DNA of 64,000 nt, taken from contig JAXDJV010000027.1 of assembly GCA_034667465.1 (NCBI GenBank), forward strand, positions 186,001-250,000, read 5' to 3'. Under the pieces are notes generated by a model. That model was not told the origin of the DNA. It saw only the letters and a program-made list of their open reading frames with translations, and did not search any database. Each line of letters opens with the position of its first letter. The stretch's first letter is position 1. The DNA comes from JAOBAU01 sp034667465. Its GTDB lineage: Bacteria; Acidobacteriota; Thermoanaerobaculia; Gp7-AA8. Shown one piece after another: positions 17,598-26,169 of this stretch. A program made the position numbers and the translations under genes.

Positions 17598-18695
17598 TCA
17601 CTTCATCTTCAGAAACGCGCGCACCGCAAGCTCGAAACGCTGCTGATCGTCGGCGCTTCGATACGCGGTGCACGTCCGCACGCTCCTCGACTGCGAGAGC
17701 TGCGGCGCGAGCCACAGCTGCACCGCTTCGCGATCGAGCGACGTCTTCTGCGTCGACGAATGACCGGCGCATCCGCCGAGCCGGTTGTACGGATCGCTGC
17801 TCCCCGACGAACACTGTTTGATCACAAAGTTCGCATCGCTGCACGCGAATGCGTCCGGATGCGATGCGTACCAGACCGCGTTCGAATCCCACGGATGGAA
17901 CCCGTCCTCATCGAACACCTTCTGCCAGAAATCGATCCACGGCATCGTCCCGTCATAGACGAATCGCTGCAGCGGTGTGCCATCGCGCAACTCCGCAACG
18001 AACGATCGCGGCACGAGGACCTGCTTCGTCAGCCCGAACTGCAGAAACGTCACGTGCACGCTGCTCTGATTCAGCAGGACGTCGAGCGCGCGGTTGTCCA
18101 TCACCAGGTTGAAATCGGTCAGCCCGTCGATCTTTCCGATCGCGAACTGCTCGTCGGGCGCGCGTCCCATGATGGCGATCACCTCGTCGATGTTTTCGAC
18201 GACCGCATCGGGAGCGTTCAGCACGAGACAACCGATATCGGTGAGCGGACCGATGGCGACGATCGTCGCGCGTCCCGCGCGCAGCACCGACATCATGGCG
18301 CGCACCGCGTCGTTCTCGCAGTCACGCATGATCGGACGGCTGTTCAGCGTCGCCTGCGGATTGTCGAGTGCCACCGCTGCGCCACGCGGGCGAGGCACGC
18401 GCGAACGGAGGAGGTCGCCGAGGAGACGATCGCTGACGACCTGTTCCGCGGCGACGTTCGAGTTGCCGAGCACCGTCGCGACGAGCTTCACATCGAGACG
18501 ATCGTCGGCGAGCGCCATCGGCACCGCCCAGCCATCGTCGGCGTCATCCATCAACCGCCAGCCGCCCTGCAGTCCGAGCGCGAGATCGGACGAGATGATC
18601 ACCCGCTTGCGCGCCGGCCCTTTCGTCTCAGCCGCCGCGAGCGGGATGGCAATCACGAGCAGCAGCGCGAAGAACGAGCGTGCGAAGCATTTCAT
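17598..18695 (-). CDS. Secreted nucleoside-hydrolase-like protein
   Basis: A 365-residue protein with a signal peptide (1-~22, ending AAA). The IUNH fold is suggested by an N-terminal strand followed by DDADDGWAVPMAL, similar to the calcium-binding DxDxGxDD motif but with the first aspartates displaced, and by VVAIGPLTDIGCLV near 165-178, matching the family's GPLTNIA. The middle keeps an EVIAIMG strand. Family enzymes hydrolyse ribonucleosides to base and ribose; the altered metal site makes activity uncertain. The C-terminal 60 residues carry several cysteines (QCSSG, GGCAG, RTCTA) fitting an exported protein. Confidence 0.7.
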   Translation of the reverse strand: MKCFARSFFALLLVIAIPLAAAETKGPARKRVIISSDLALGLQGGWRLMDDADDGWAVPMALADDRLDVKLVATVLGNSNVAAEQVVSDRLLGDLLRSRVPRPRGAAVALDNPQATLNSRPIMRDCENDAVRAMMSVLRAGRATIVAIGPLTDIGCLVLNAPDAVVENIDEVIAIMGRAPDEQFAIGKIDGLTDFNLVMDNRALDVLLNQSSVHVTFLQFGLTKQVLVPRSFVAELRDGTPLQRFVYDGTMPWIDFWQKVFDEDGFHPWDSNAVWYASHPDAFACSDANFVIKQCSSGSSDPYNRLGGCAGHSSTQKTSLDREAVQLWLAPQLSQSRSVRTCTAYRSADDQQRFELAVRAFLKMK

Positions 18696-18698
18696 CCA

Positions 18699-19262
18699 TC
18701 AATCATCGACCTTCGGGACGTACGAGAGCAACGTGCTTCCGGACTTGAATTCACGCGTCTTCGTCACCTGGAAGTCGATTCGCTTTTTCAGGCCGCTGAA
18801 CAGCGGCGTCCCGCCGGCGATCGCAACCGGATTGACCATCAGCTGAATCTCATCGATCAAACCTTCCGGCAGCAGACTGACGCAAAGAACATTGCTCCCG
18901 AGAATGACGATGTTGCTTCCCGCCTGCTCTTTGAGTTTCCTCACCTCGGCGATCACGTCGCCGCTGATGACCGTCACCTTGCTCCACCCCGGTTCGAACG
19001 GCTTGTGCGCCGCGACGATCTTCGGCATCGCGTTCATGAACTCGGCAATCTCCGGCTTCGCTTCCTTCGCCTGCGCCGTCGGCCAGAAGCCTTTCATCAT
19101 TTCGTACGTGCGATGCCCGAACAGCAACGTCCCGCCGCCTTTGCTCTGCTCGCGAAAGAATGTGTTGTCCTCGTCATCGCCTTTGAAGAATGAAAGGTCG
19201 TGCTTCTCGCCTTCGAAGTAGCCATTCACCGTCACATTCATGAACATCGAGATCGTTCGCAT
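18699..19262 (-). CDS. RibD/DHFR-family reductase
   Basis: A 187-residue protein of the dihydrofolate-reductase-like family (RibD C-terminal domain, YyaP/YwjB group). Visible are the FMNVTVNGYFEG start, GTLLFGHRTYEMMKGFW near 49-63, and ILGSNVLCVSLLPEGLIDEIQLMVNPVAIAGGTPLF near the end, all typical. It likely uses NADPH; substrate unknown. ATG 19262 is chosen because GGAGG precedes it; the longer frame lacks this. It shares a short divergent promoter region with the flavin reductase. Confidence 0.85.
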   Translation of the reverse strand: MRTISMFMNVTVNGYFEGEKHDLSFFKGDDEDNTFFREQSKGGGTLLFGHRTYEMMKGFWPTAQAKEAKPEIAEFMNAMPKIVAAHKPFEPGWSKVTVISGDVIAEVRKLKEQAGSNIVILGSNVLCVSLLPEGLIDEIQLMVNPVAIAGGTPLFSGLKKRIDFQVTKTREFKSGSTLLSYVPKVDD

Positions 19263-19298
19263 CTGTCCTCCGGCCCGGGATCGTAAGATGCTGCCGCG

Positions 19299-19820
19299 AT
19301 GCGCATCATCACGCTCAACGGCAGTCTGCGCGCGCGGTCGTCGAACGCCGCGCTGCTGCGCGCCGCAGCGAAGGTCGCGCCAGAATCGATGCAGCTCCTG
19401 GCGTACGACGGGATCGCCTCGCTCCCCCACTTCAATCCCGACCTCGACGCCGAAGAAAGCGAGCCACCGGCGCCGGTTCGCGAGTTGCGCGAGCTGCTGA
19501 TCGGCGCCGACGCGATTCTCATTTCGTGTCCCGAATACGCGCACGGCGTCCCCGGCGCATTCAAAAATTTGTTGGACTGGCTCGTTTCCGTTGGAGAGCT
19601 CGTGGACAAGCCGGTGGCGCTGCTGAACGCGTCGCCGAGCGGCGGCGACTACGCGCAGGCGGCGCTGCTCGAGACGCTGCGGACGATGAACTGGCGCGTC
19701 ATCGAAGAGGCGTCACTGATGAAACCATTCGTGCGCAGCAGGATCGTCGATGAACTAACCGACGCCGAGGCGTTAGCCACGTTGCGCAAAGCAATCGCCG
19801 CCCTGTCATCCCGAGCGTAG
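19299..19820 (+). CDS. NADPH-dependent FMN reductase
   Basis: A 173-residue flavodoxin-like reductase (ArsH/ChrR/SsuE group). The FMN phosphate loop GSLRARSSN is at ~8-16 and the conserved SCPEYAHGVPGAFKNLLDW near 75-93. It reduces FMN or quinones with NADPH. The last codons and stop fall in the left arm of the REP-like repeat at 19806, so the C-terminus (SSRA) was set by a repeat insertion. Confidence 0.9.
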   Translation: MRIITLNGSLRARSSNAALLRAAAKVAPESMQLLAYDGIASLPHFNPDLDAEESEPPAPVRELRELLIGADAILISCPEYAHGVPGAFKNLLDWLVSVGELVDKPVALLNASPSGGDYAQAALLETLRTMNWRVIEEASLMKPFVRSRIVDELTDAEALATLRKAIAALSSRA

Positions 19821-19897
19821 CGAGGGATCCGGGCGGGCGGGGGGCCAGGATCTTCGAGTCCCCTACCACCCGGATCCCTCGCTGACGCTCGGGATGA
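19806..19897. repeat. REP-like inverted repeat (TCATCC-GAGCG type), copy 2
   Basis: Left arm TCATCCCGAGCGTAGCGAGG and an inverted right arm ending CTCGGGATGA flank a G-rich centre with CCGGGCGG. Its arms match copy 1 at 16207-16296 with few changes. It provides the stop codon of the FMN reductase. Confidence 0.75.
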
Positions 19898-19925
19898 CGG
19901 CGGTTCGCGACGGTATACTGACGTC

Positions 19926-20261
19926 ATGTTCGCGCGCGCGATCGCCATCGCGCTTCTCGTGGCAGGCGCCTTCGGCGTCACGACACCGCTGCTCGCGGCG
20001 GCGATGCGTACGACACCACGCTGCTGCCACACCACCGCCTGCCCGATGATGAAACAACAGTCGAGCGGCACGCGGTGGGCGGCATGCGATCCCGATCAGA
20101 ATTCGATGTCGCGCGGCTCGCACGCTCCGGCGATCCTCACGACGGCGGTCGAATTCGCGCATGTGACCGGCGCCGCGCAATCGCTGGCGGCAACCGTCAT
20201 CGCGATGACCTCCGTCTCCTCGTTCGCGATCGAACATCCTCCTCGCCGCCACTTCGTCTGA
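19926..20261 (+). CDS. Small exported Cys/Met protein, unknown function
   Basis: A 111-residue ORF with an N-terminal hydrophobic segment (1-~25) that looks like a signal peptide, then TTPRCCHTTACPMMKQQ, a compact cluster of Cys, His and Met as in metal-binding proteins. The rest is low in motif, with a second mildly hydrophobic stretch near 80-98. It precedes the His-rich outer-membrane-like gene by 35 bases, so the two are probably co-transcribed. Copper or another soft metal is a possible ligand; this is inference. Confidence 0.5.
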   Translation: MFARAIAIALLVAGAFGVTTPLLAAAMRTTPRCCHTTACPMMKQQSSGTRWAACDPDQNSMSRGSHAPAILTTAVEFAHVTGAAQSLAATVIAMTSVSSFAIEHPPRRHFV

Positions 20262-20296
20262 CGCATTCCGTCATTCGAAGACGAAGGAGGATTCCC

Positions 20297-21307
20297 ATGC
20301 GGTATGGCTGCATCGCGATTGCGCTCGCACTCGCGGCATTCATCACATCACCGGTCTTCGCGAGCTGTGGCTCGGCCACCTGCCCGCTCGATCTGAACGC
20401 TCTCAACCGTCCCGTCGCCGGCGGTTTCTCACTCGACCTCTCATTCGAGTACATCGATCAAAGTCACCCGCGCATCGGCACGCACTCCGCGCACGTCGGC
20501 GAGCTGCACGATGCGCATCACGACGAAGTGCGCACGGTCAATCGCTCCATAAATCTGCTTCTCTGCTACGGCGTCAACGACCGGCTCCAATTCAGCCTCG
20601 GCCTGCCATTCATCAATCGCTTTCACGAGCATCTCGCCAGCAACCACACGCACGCGAGCGAGGTCGTCGCGCTGCACAACGTCATCCCGGAGAGCTGGAG
20701 TTTTCACGGCGTTGGCGATCTGATGCTTCAGGGCCGCTACGCGCTCATGCAGCGCGGCGCGACTGAATCGCTCTGGGCAACCGGCGGCATCAAGCTGCCG
20801 ACCGGCGCTCACGATCGCGCGAACGATGACGGTGAGCTCGCCGAACCGTCGATCCAGCCCGGCACCGGCTCAACCGATTTCGTGATCGGACTGTCGTACG
20901 AAAAAGGGCTGCTGCGAACCACTGCCGCTCAGGGCTCGATGGGGAACGTCGCCATGATCCCGCTCTTCATCTCCGCGACGTATCGCCGCAACGGCCGCGG
21001 CACCGAAGATTTTCGCGCCGGCAGCGAGTGGCAGCTGAGCGCCGGCAGCGCGTATCCGATCGTGTCGCGTCTCGAGCTACTCGGACAGCTGAACGCCCGC
21101 CGCAAGTCGCGCGACTTCACGTCGGAGCTGAATGGACTCGATCCGTTCACCGGCGGCACGTTCGTCTACGCTTCGCCGGGACTGCGCTGGAGCAGCAGTC
21201 GCGGCTCGCTTTACGCGCTCGTGCAGATTCCGCTCTATCGCGATGTCAACGGCATTCAATTAACGTCGAACCACAACTTCGTGATGGGGGTGCAGACGCG
21301 TTTCTAA
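20297..21307 (+). CDS. Outer-membrane beta-barrel-like protein
   Basis: A 336-residue protein with a signal peptide (1-~22, ending VFA) and a C-terminal phenylalanine, as in outer-membrane barrels. Alternating strands such as RLQFSLGLPFINRF, GDLMLQGRYALM and NHNFVMGVQTRF fit the transporter/MetA-phenol-like barrel family. The first loop after the signal is rich in His (HPRIGTHSAHVGELHDAHHDE), with another cluster (HEHLASNHTHASE) further on. AAGGAGG at 20284-20290 fixes the ATG at 20297. The His-rich loops and its partner suggest metal-related function, unproven. Confidence 0.7.
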   Translation: MRYGCIAIALALAAFITSPVFASCGSATCPLDLNALNRPVAGGFSLDLSFEYIDQSHPRIGTHSAHVGELHDAHHDEVRTVNRSINLLLCYGVNDRLQFSLGLPFINRFHEHLASNHTHASEVVALHNVIPESWSFHGVGDLMLQGRYALMQRGATESLWATGGIKLPTGAHDRANDDGELAEPSIQPGTGSTDFVIGLSYEKGLLRTTAAQGSMGNVAMIPLFISATYRRNGRGTEDFRAGSEWQLSAGSAYPIVSRLELLGQLNARRKSRDFTSELNGLDPFTGGTFVYASPGLRWSSSRGSLYALVQIPLYRDVNGIQLTSNHNFVMGVQTRF

Positions 21308-22338
21308 CCGGGACGCTGCGTTGCGAACTCCATCGCGAAGTACGTGATGATCAGGTCGGCACCGGCGCGCTTGATCGACGTCAGCACCTCGTTCATGACG
21401 CGGTTGCCGTCGATCCAGCCGCGCTCGGCCGCCGCCTTGATCATCGAGTATTCGCCGCTGACGTTGTACGCCGCCACCGGCAGACCGACGCGCTCGCGCG
21501 CGCCGCGAATGATGTCGAGATAGGAGAGCGCCGGCTTGACCATGATCATGTCGGCCCCTTCGGCGACGTCGAGATCGATCTCGCGCATCGCTTCGCGGCC
21601 GTTCGCCGGATCCATCTGATACGTGCGCCGGTCGCCGAACTGCGGCGTCGATTCGGCGGCTTCGCGGAACGGTCCGTAGAAGCCGGACGCGAACTTCGCC
21701 GAATACGCGATGATCCCGACGTCGCTGAGCGATCGGGCATCGAGCGCGCGTCGGATCGCGCCGATCCGTCCATCCATCATGTCGGATGGCGCGACAAAGT
21801 CCGCGCCGGCGGCCGCGAACGACAGCGCCTGTTTCATCAGCAGCGGCAGCGTCTCATCGTTGTCGACATCTTTCACGCCGTTGCGATCGACGATCACGCC
21901 GCAGTGACCGTGGTCGGTGTATTCGCAGAGACAGACGTCGGCGATGATCGTCATCTCCGGCACCGCGCGGCGAATCGCGTCAATGGCCGACTGCACCGGT
22001 CCGGCCGGATCCCACGACGACGAGCCGATCGCGTCTTTGTACTCCGGCAATCCGAAGAGCAGCACCGCACGAATCCCGGCATCGAATGCCTTCCGCGATT
22101 CCTCCGCCGCTTCGCGCGCGCGCATCTGAAAAACGCCCGGCATCGAACCGATCTCGACGCGCGGCCGCGTGTTCGGCACGACGAAGAGCGGATAGATCAA
22201 ATCCTCGGGGCGAACGATCGTCTCGCGCACCAGGCCGCGGATCGATTCGGTACGCCGCAACCGGCGCGGACGATTCGTCATCGCCTGCTGTGCGGTGCCG
22301 GCCAGCTCAGTCGTCGGTGTCAGTGCCTTCGTCGTCAT
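21304..22338 (-). CDS. hemB: Porphobilinogen synthase (ALA dehydratase)
   Basis: Condenses two 5-aminolevulinates to porphobilinogen in heme synthesis. Both active-site lysines are visible: AYSAKFASGFYGPFR and the Schiff-base lysine in MVKPALSYLDI. The zinc-type cysteine triad is kept in DVCLCEYTDHGHC, so this is a Zn enzyme. The product is 344 residues from ATG 22338, which has GGAGA upstream; ATG 22281 would also give a family-length protein (325). The start at 22338 overlaps the upstream zinc-ribbon gene by 32 bases. The stop overlaps the convergent outer-membrane gene by four bases. Confidence 0.95.
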   Translation of the reverse strand: MTTKALTPTTELAGTAQQAMTNRPRRLRRTESIRGLVRETIVRPEDLIYPLFVVPNTRPRVEIGSMPGVFQMRAREAAEESRKAFDAGIRAVLLFGLPEYKDAIGSSSWDPAGPVQSAIDAIRRAVPEMTIIADVCLCEYTDHGHCGVIVDRNGVKDVDNDETLPLLMKQALSFAAAGADFVAPSDMMDGRIGAIRRALDARSLSDVGIIAYSAKFASGFYGPFREAAESTPQFGDRRTYQMDPANGREAMREIDLDVAEGADMIMVKPALSYLDIIRGARERVGLPVAAYNVSGEYSMIKAAAERGWIDGNRVMNEVLTSIKRAGADLIITYFAMEFATQRPG

Positions 22339-22516
22339 CGATGTCTCCGTAAAAGAAGGTGCGCGCGCAGACGTCGCTGCAGAAACGGCGGCCGGTTCCG
22401 CGGTACGCGCAGTCGGGACAGAAGTCTTTTCTGCAGACCGGGCAGTGCTCGAGTCTCGCGGTTTCATCCGTCTCCCCGCAGACCGTGCACGCCCGCGAAA
22501 TTTCTCCCGCCGACAT
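22307..22516 (-). CDS. Small zinc-ribbon protein upstream of hemB
   Basis: A 69-residue protein with paired cysteines: CTVC, CPVC, CPDC and FCSDVC, spaced as two treble-clef/zinc-ribbon knuckles, followed by a strongly acidic tail (DIDDDEGTDTDD). The pattern would be unlikely in a shadow frame. It overlaps the hemB start by 32 bases, implying coupled expression. Function unknown; it could be a zinc-binding accessory or a nucleic-acid-binding protein. Confidence 0.7.
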   Translation of the reverse strand: MSAGEISRACTVCGETDETARLEHCPVCRKDFCPDCAYRGTGRRFCSDVCARTFFYGDIDDDEGTDTDD

Positions 22517-22532
22517 GCGTTTGAGTATAGCC

Positions 22533-22561
22533 TTGACCCTCCCGCGCGGCGTTTCTACAAT
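22533..22561 (+). promoter_or_regulatory. Sigma-70-type promoter for the tRNA gene
   Basis: TTGACC at 22533-22538 and TACAAT at 22556-22561 are separated by exactly 17 bases. The -10 ends 20 bases before the mature tRNA 5' end. This is the best-looking promoter in the window. Confidence 0.8.
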
Positions 22562-22581
22562 CCGCCCCGCGCTCCCCGAAT

Positions 22582-22658
22582 GGCGGTGTAGCTCAGATGG
22601 TTAGAGCGGGCGTCTCATAAGCGCTAGGTCACTGGTTCGACTCCAGTCACCGCCACCA
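22582..22658 (+). tRNA. tRNA with anticodon CAU (elongator Met or Ile2)
   Basis: All four arms fold: acceptor GGCGGTG with CACCGCC, D-arm GCTC...GAGC, a seven-base anticodon loop CTCATAA, and T-arm with GGTTCGACTCC. CCA is encoded. Position 1 pairs with 72, so it is not the initiator. The anticodon stem GGCGT/GCGCT and the following GGTCACTGG resemble Ile2 (lysidine) tRNAs, while the acceptor is common among elongator Met tRNAs; the two cannot be separated by eye. tilS, which would modify the Ile2 form, is at 32280. Confidence 0.93.
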
Positions 22659-22690
22659 CTTCACACCTCCGTCCGATATCATCGCGGCAC

Positions 22691-25321
22691 GTGACGCTCC
22701 CCAAAGGCACGGCTCTCGGCCCGTACGAGATTGACCAGCTCCTCGGCGCCGGCGGCATGGGCGAGGTTTACCGCGCTCGCGACACGCGTCTCGATCGCAC
22801 CGTCGCAATCAAAGTCCTTCGCTCCGATCTCACCGCCGGCAGCGAGCATCGCGCGCGGTTTGAGCGCGAAGCGCGGGCGATTTCCGCCCTCTCCAATCCG
22901 CACATTTGCGCGCTCTACGACGTCGGGCGCGCCGGCGACGCCGAATACCTCGTCATGGAGTATCTCGACGGCGAAACGCTCGCGGGCAAACTCGCGCGCG
23001 GACCGCTTCCACTGTCCCAGGTGCTTCGCTACGGCGCGCAGATCGCCGAGGCTTTGCAGCACGCGCATCGGGCGGGGATTACGCATCGCGATTTGAAGCC
23101 CGGCAACATCATCGTCGGCGCGTCCGGCGTGAAGCTGCTTGACTTCGGCCTGGCGAAGCTCGCGGCGCAGCCTCGCCTCTTCTCCGATGAGTCCGCGCCT
23201 GCGACCGCCGTAAATCCGATCACCGCCGAGGGGACGATCGTCGGGACGGTGATGTACATGTCGCCCGAGCAGCTGCAGGGAAAGCCGATCGATCACCGCA
23301 GCGACATCTTTTCGCTCGGCTGCGTGCTGTATGAAATGGTCACCGCGCAGCGCGCCTTTCCGGGAACGTCGCAGGCCAGCGTCATCGCCGCGATCCTCTC
23401 CGCCGATCCGCTTTCCGTTCGTTCCCTGCAGCCCGGCTGTCCGGCCGCACTCGAGCGCATCATCCTCACCGCGCTCGAAAAGGATCCCGACGATCGCTGG
23501 CAGACGGCGCACGATGTCGCGCGGCAACTGAAGTGGCTCGCGGAATCGTCCACGTCGACGGAAACGATTCATTCCGTTCCCGCGGCGCCGCGGCGCGGGT
23601 TCATTGGACTCGCGATCGCTGCCGCGATCGGCGGTCTCATCGCGTGGGGTGCTTCGCGGTATTTCGTCGCGTCGGTCAATGCGCCGCCACTCACGCGCCT
23701 CGACCTCGCCTTTCCCACCGACCTCACTTCGATTCGGTCGCCGGAAACGCCGAACTTCGCGCTGTCACCCGATGGCCGCACGCTCTGTTTCGCTGCAGCG
23801 CACGGCGCCGACCGCGCGCTTTATCTCCGGAATCTCGATTCGTACGACGCGACGAAGCTCGAAGCAACGGCTAACGGCAGCGGACCATTCTGGTCGTCCG
23901 ACGGCAAATGGATCGGCTTCAGCGCGCACGGAAAACTCTGGAAGACGAAAGTCAGCGGCCACGACGTCGCCGAGCCTCTTTGCGAGGTGGCGGACGCAGG
24001 CGCGATCGCGTCGTGGGTCGGCGGCACGATTCTCTTTGCCGATCGCTCCGGCGGCAGAACCGAGATCTATCGCGTGTCGGACCAGGGAGGAGTCGTCACT
24101 CGCGTCACGACCCACAACAAGGACGACTGGCGTCACACGTGGCCGCATCTGCTGCCTGACGGAAAGCACTTCCTCTACTCGGTGGGGACCGCCGGCACGC
24201 TCGATCGCCGCCTGATGTTCGCGTCGCTCGATTCACCGGAATCGAGAGTTCTTCTTCGCAACATCTCTCAGGCGACCTTCGTTGCCAGCGACCGCCTCGT
24301 TTACGTTCGCGACGCGCGTCTGCTCGCGCAGCGAATCGACCTCGAGAAAGGAGCAATGATCGGCGAGCCTTCTCTGGTCGCGGACGACGTCTCGTACTTC
24401 TATCCGCCGGCACGCGGCGACTTTGACGCTGCGAACGGCGCGATCATCTTCCGCACGGACACAAGTACCGGTCGTCTGCTCGTCACCGATCGGAAGGGAA
24501 CGCGCCGCATCATCGATGAGCACGGTCCCTTCCAGGATCTCAGCCTCGGCGTTTCGAACGACGGCAGACGCGCCGCGGTCACCGTTCTCGACCGCGCCAC
24601 CGGTCTCGGCGACATCTGGATTTACGACCTCGCGCGTGGCGTGCGCGATCGCTTCACGAATGAGCCCGGCCTTGCGTTGACGCCCATCTGGGCGCCCGAC
24701 GATCGATCGATCGTCTACTCCACGGCGGCGGCCGGCTCGCTGCCGAATCTCGTTCGGCGCGCCGTCGGCTCGAGCACCTCCGAACAGCTGCTGCCGGACC
24801 ACGGCTTTCAATTCGCGGGAAGCTATTTGCCCGACGCGACCGCGGTCTACTTCACGTGGACGTTCCCGAAGACAGGTACCGACATCTTTCGCATCGATCT
24901 CCGCACGCGAAAGTCGGAGCCGGTGCTCAACAGCGCATTCTACGAATCCGATCCGCAGGTCTCGCCGGACGGGACATGGCTCGCGTTCGTCTCGGACGCT
25001 TCGGGCGTCGGCGAGGTGTATTTACAGAGTCTGGCGGATGCGGGCGCCGCACGCGTGCGCGTGTCGACACACGGCGGAAGCCTGCCGCGCTGGCGTCGTG
25101 ACGCGAACGAGCTCTTTTACCTCTCCTCGCAAAACGACGTCATGAGCGTTACTCCGCGCGCCGGGCATGACTGGAGCGATCCGGCGGTCACGCCCCTCTT
25201 CCGCGCGCCCGAGGAAACGCTGCGATTCGCGTCGGCTCCCGACGGTCAGTCGTTCCTCTTCATCGAAGGGTCACCCGGTCCCCGCGATTCGATGCTGCAT
25301 CTGATTCTCGGCTGGCGCTGA
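22691..25321 (+). CDS. Ser/Thr protein kinase with PD40-like beta-propeller
   Basis: An 876-residue receptor-like kinase. The kinase domain (~10-285) has the loop GAGGMGEVY (19-27), ATP lysine K41 in AIKVL, catalytic HRDLKPGNI near 131, DFGLAKL near 150 and SPEQL near 194. One TM helix follows (~297-319, GFIGLAIAAAIGGLIAWGA). The extracytoplasmic part (~330-870) has repeated SPDG/W motifs of WD40-like PD40/TolB propellers. The start is GTG 22691. The ligand and target are unknown; this architecture is common in Acidobacteriota and Planctomycetes. Confidence 0.93.
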   Translation: MTLPKGTALGPYEIDQLLGAGGMGEVYRARDTRLDRTVAIKVLRSDLTAGSEHRARFEREARAISALSNPHICALYDVGRAGDAEYLVMEYLDGETLAGKLARGPLPLSQVLRYGAQIAEALQHAHRAGITHRDLKPGNIIVGASGVKLLDFGLAKLAAQPRLFSDESAPATAVNPITAEGTIVGTVMYMSPEQLQGKPIDHRSDIFSLGCVLYEMVTAQRAFPGTSQASVIAAILSADPLSVRSLQPGCPAALERIILTALEKDPDDRWQTAHDVARQLKWLAESSTSTETIHSVPAAPRRGFIGLAIAAAIGGLIAWGASRYFVASVNAPPLTRLDLAFPTDLTSIRSPETPNFALSPDGRTLCFAAAHGADRALYLRNLDSYDATKLEATANGSGPFWSSDGKWIGFSAHGKLWKTKVSGHDVAEPLCEVADAGAIASWVGGTILFADRSGGRTEIYRVSDQGGVVTRVTTHNKDDWRHTWPHLLPDGKHFLYSVGTAGTLDRRLMFASLDSPESRVLLRNISQATFVASDRLVYVRDARLLAQRIDLEKGAMIGEPSLVADDVSYFYPPARGDFDAANGAIIFRTDTSTGRLLVTDRKGTRRIIDEHGPFQDLSLGVSNDGRRAAVTVLDRATGLGDIWIYDLARGVRDRFTNEPGLALTPIWAPDDRSIVYSTAAAGSLPNLVRRAVGSSTSEQLLPDHGFQFAGSYLPDATAVYFTWTFPKTGTDIFRIDLRTRKSEPVLNSAFYESDPQVSPDGTWLAFVSDASGVGEVYLQSLADAGAARVRVSTHGGSLPRWRRDANELFYLSSQNDVMSVTPRAGHDWSDPAVTPLFRAPEETLRFASAPDGQSFLFIEGSPGPRDSMLHLILGWR

Positions 25322-25390
25322 CGAAGAGGCAGCGAAACCGCGCGATTCGCTCTGTTTGAAACCCCTGTGTGATTGGGTAAGATCCGGATT

Positions 25391-25792
25391 GTGAGCACTC
25401 GTGACCAGGCGACCGGGGAAGCCGCATCCCGGCTCATCGATCAGCGAATCCGCGACCTGGAAGATTGGCGCGGCGAGACTCTGTCCCGCATGCGCGAGCT
25501 GATCCTGAAAGCTGACCCGGAGATCACCGAGGAGTGGAAGTGGATGGGGACTCCGGTCTGGTCGCACAATGGGATTGTCTGCACCGGCGAGACGTACAGG
25601 AAGGTCGTGAAGCTCACGTTCGCCCACGGCGCAAGCATCCCGGACCCGTCGAAACTCTTCAATTCCAGCCTGGACGGCAACACGCGAAGAGCAATCGACA
25701 TCCACGAAGGGGAGAAAATCGACGCGCGTGCGTTCAAGACGCTCGTGAAGGCTGCGGTGACGAGGAACAGTTCGACGGCGAAGAAGCGCTAA
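25391..25792 (+). CDS. DUF1801 family protein
   Basis: A 133-residue protein resembling the DUF1801/YdhG group: ETLSRMRELILKADPEITEEWKWMGTPVW is the typical front half and GIVCTGETYRKVVKLTFAHGASIPDPSKLFN the central block. Family members are small cytoplasmic proteins without a settled function. Two starts are possible, TTG 25373 and GTG 25391; GTG is preferred without strong SD support. It is convergent with the DoxX-like gene, overlapping by four bases. Confidence 0.8.
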   Translation: MSTRDQATGEAASRLIDQRIRDLEDWRGETLSRMRELILKADPEITEEWKWMGTPVWSHNGIVCTGETYRKVVKLTFAHGASIPDPSKLFNSSLDGNTRRAIDIHEGEKIDARAFKTLVKAAVTRNSSTAKKR

Positions 25793-26169
25793 CCAATGCG
25801 CGCTGCGCTCAGCCGGCGCCAGAAGAAATACGAGAGCGCCCAGAGCACGGCGGTGCCCGCCGCCCAGCCCCACGCTTCCGGCCCGTCGCCCACCGAGAGA
25901 TGAGCGATGAGCGCAGAGACGAGTGTGATGGCGAAGCCGGCGTAGGCCCACTCCTTCATCCGCGCCGGCACCGGCGCAAGCAGCAGCACCACGCCGAGGA
26001 ACTTCGCCCACGAAAGTTCCACGCGGAAGTAGTCGGGGAAGCCGAGGTGCTTGAACGCCGCCGCCACCTGCGGCAGGCGCAGTTGTGCGTACGCGGTGAA
26101 TCCGATCTGCAGGCAGAAGAGGGCGGTGGCAATCCAGTAACCGATGACGATTCCTTTTGAGCGATTCAT
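25789..26169 (-). CDS. DoxX-like membrane protein
   Basis: A 126-residue membrane protein with four predicted helices (GYWIATALFCLQIGFTAY, FLGVVLLLAPVPARM, YAGFAITLVSALIAHL, AAGTAVLWALSYFFW). FPDYFRVELSWAKFLGV is the typical DoxX-like-family turn. Function is unclear in this subfamily. It is the third gene of an operon: its ATG shares one base with the stop of the SRPBCC gene (TAATG). Confidence 0.85.
   Translation of the reverse strand: MNRSKGIVIGYWIATALFCLQIGFTAYAQLRLPQVAAAFKHLGFPDYFRVELSWAKFLGVVLLLAPVPARMKEWAYAGFAITLVSALIAHLSVGDGPEAWGWAAGTAVLWALSYFFWRRLSAARIG

Noticed and set aside
17208..19193. 661-codon plus-strand frame
   Set aside because: Antisense to the nucleoside hydrolase and reductase genes; composition is Arg/His-rich without motifs.
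22281..22338. Shorter hemB start at 22281
   Set aside because: Gives a family-length protein, but no Shine-Dalgarno; 22338 has GGAGA. Kept as an alternative only.
21028..22524. 498-codon plus-strand frame
   Set aside because: Runs antisense to hemB and the zinc ribbon; no recognisable domain.
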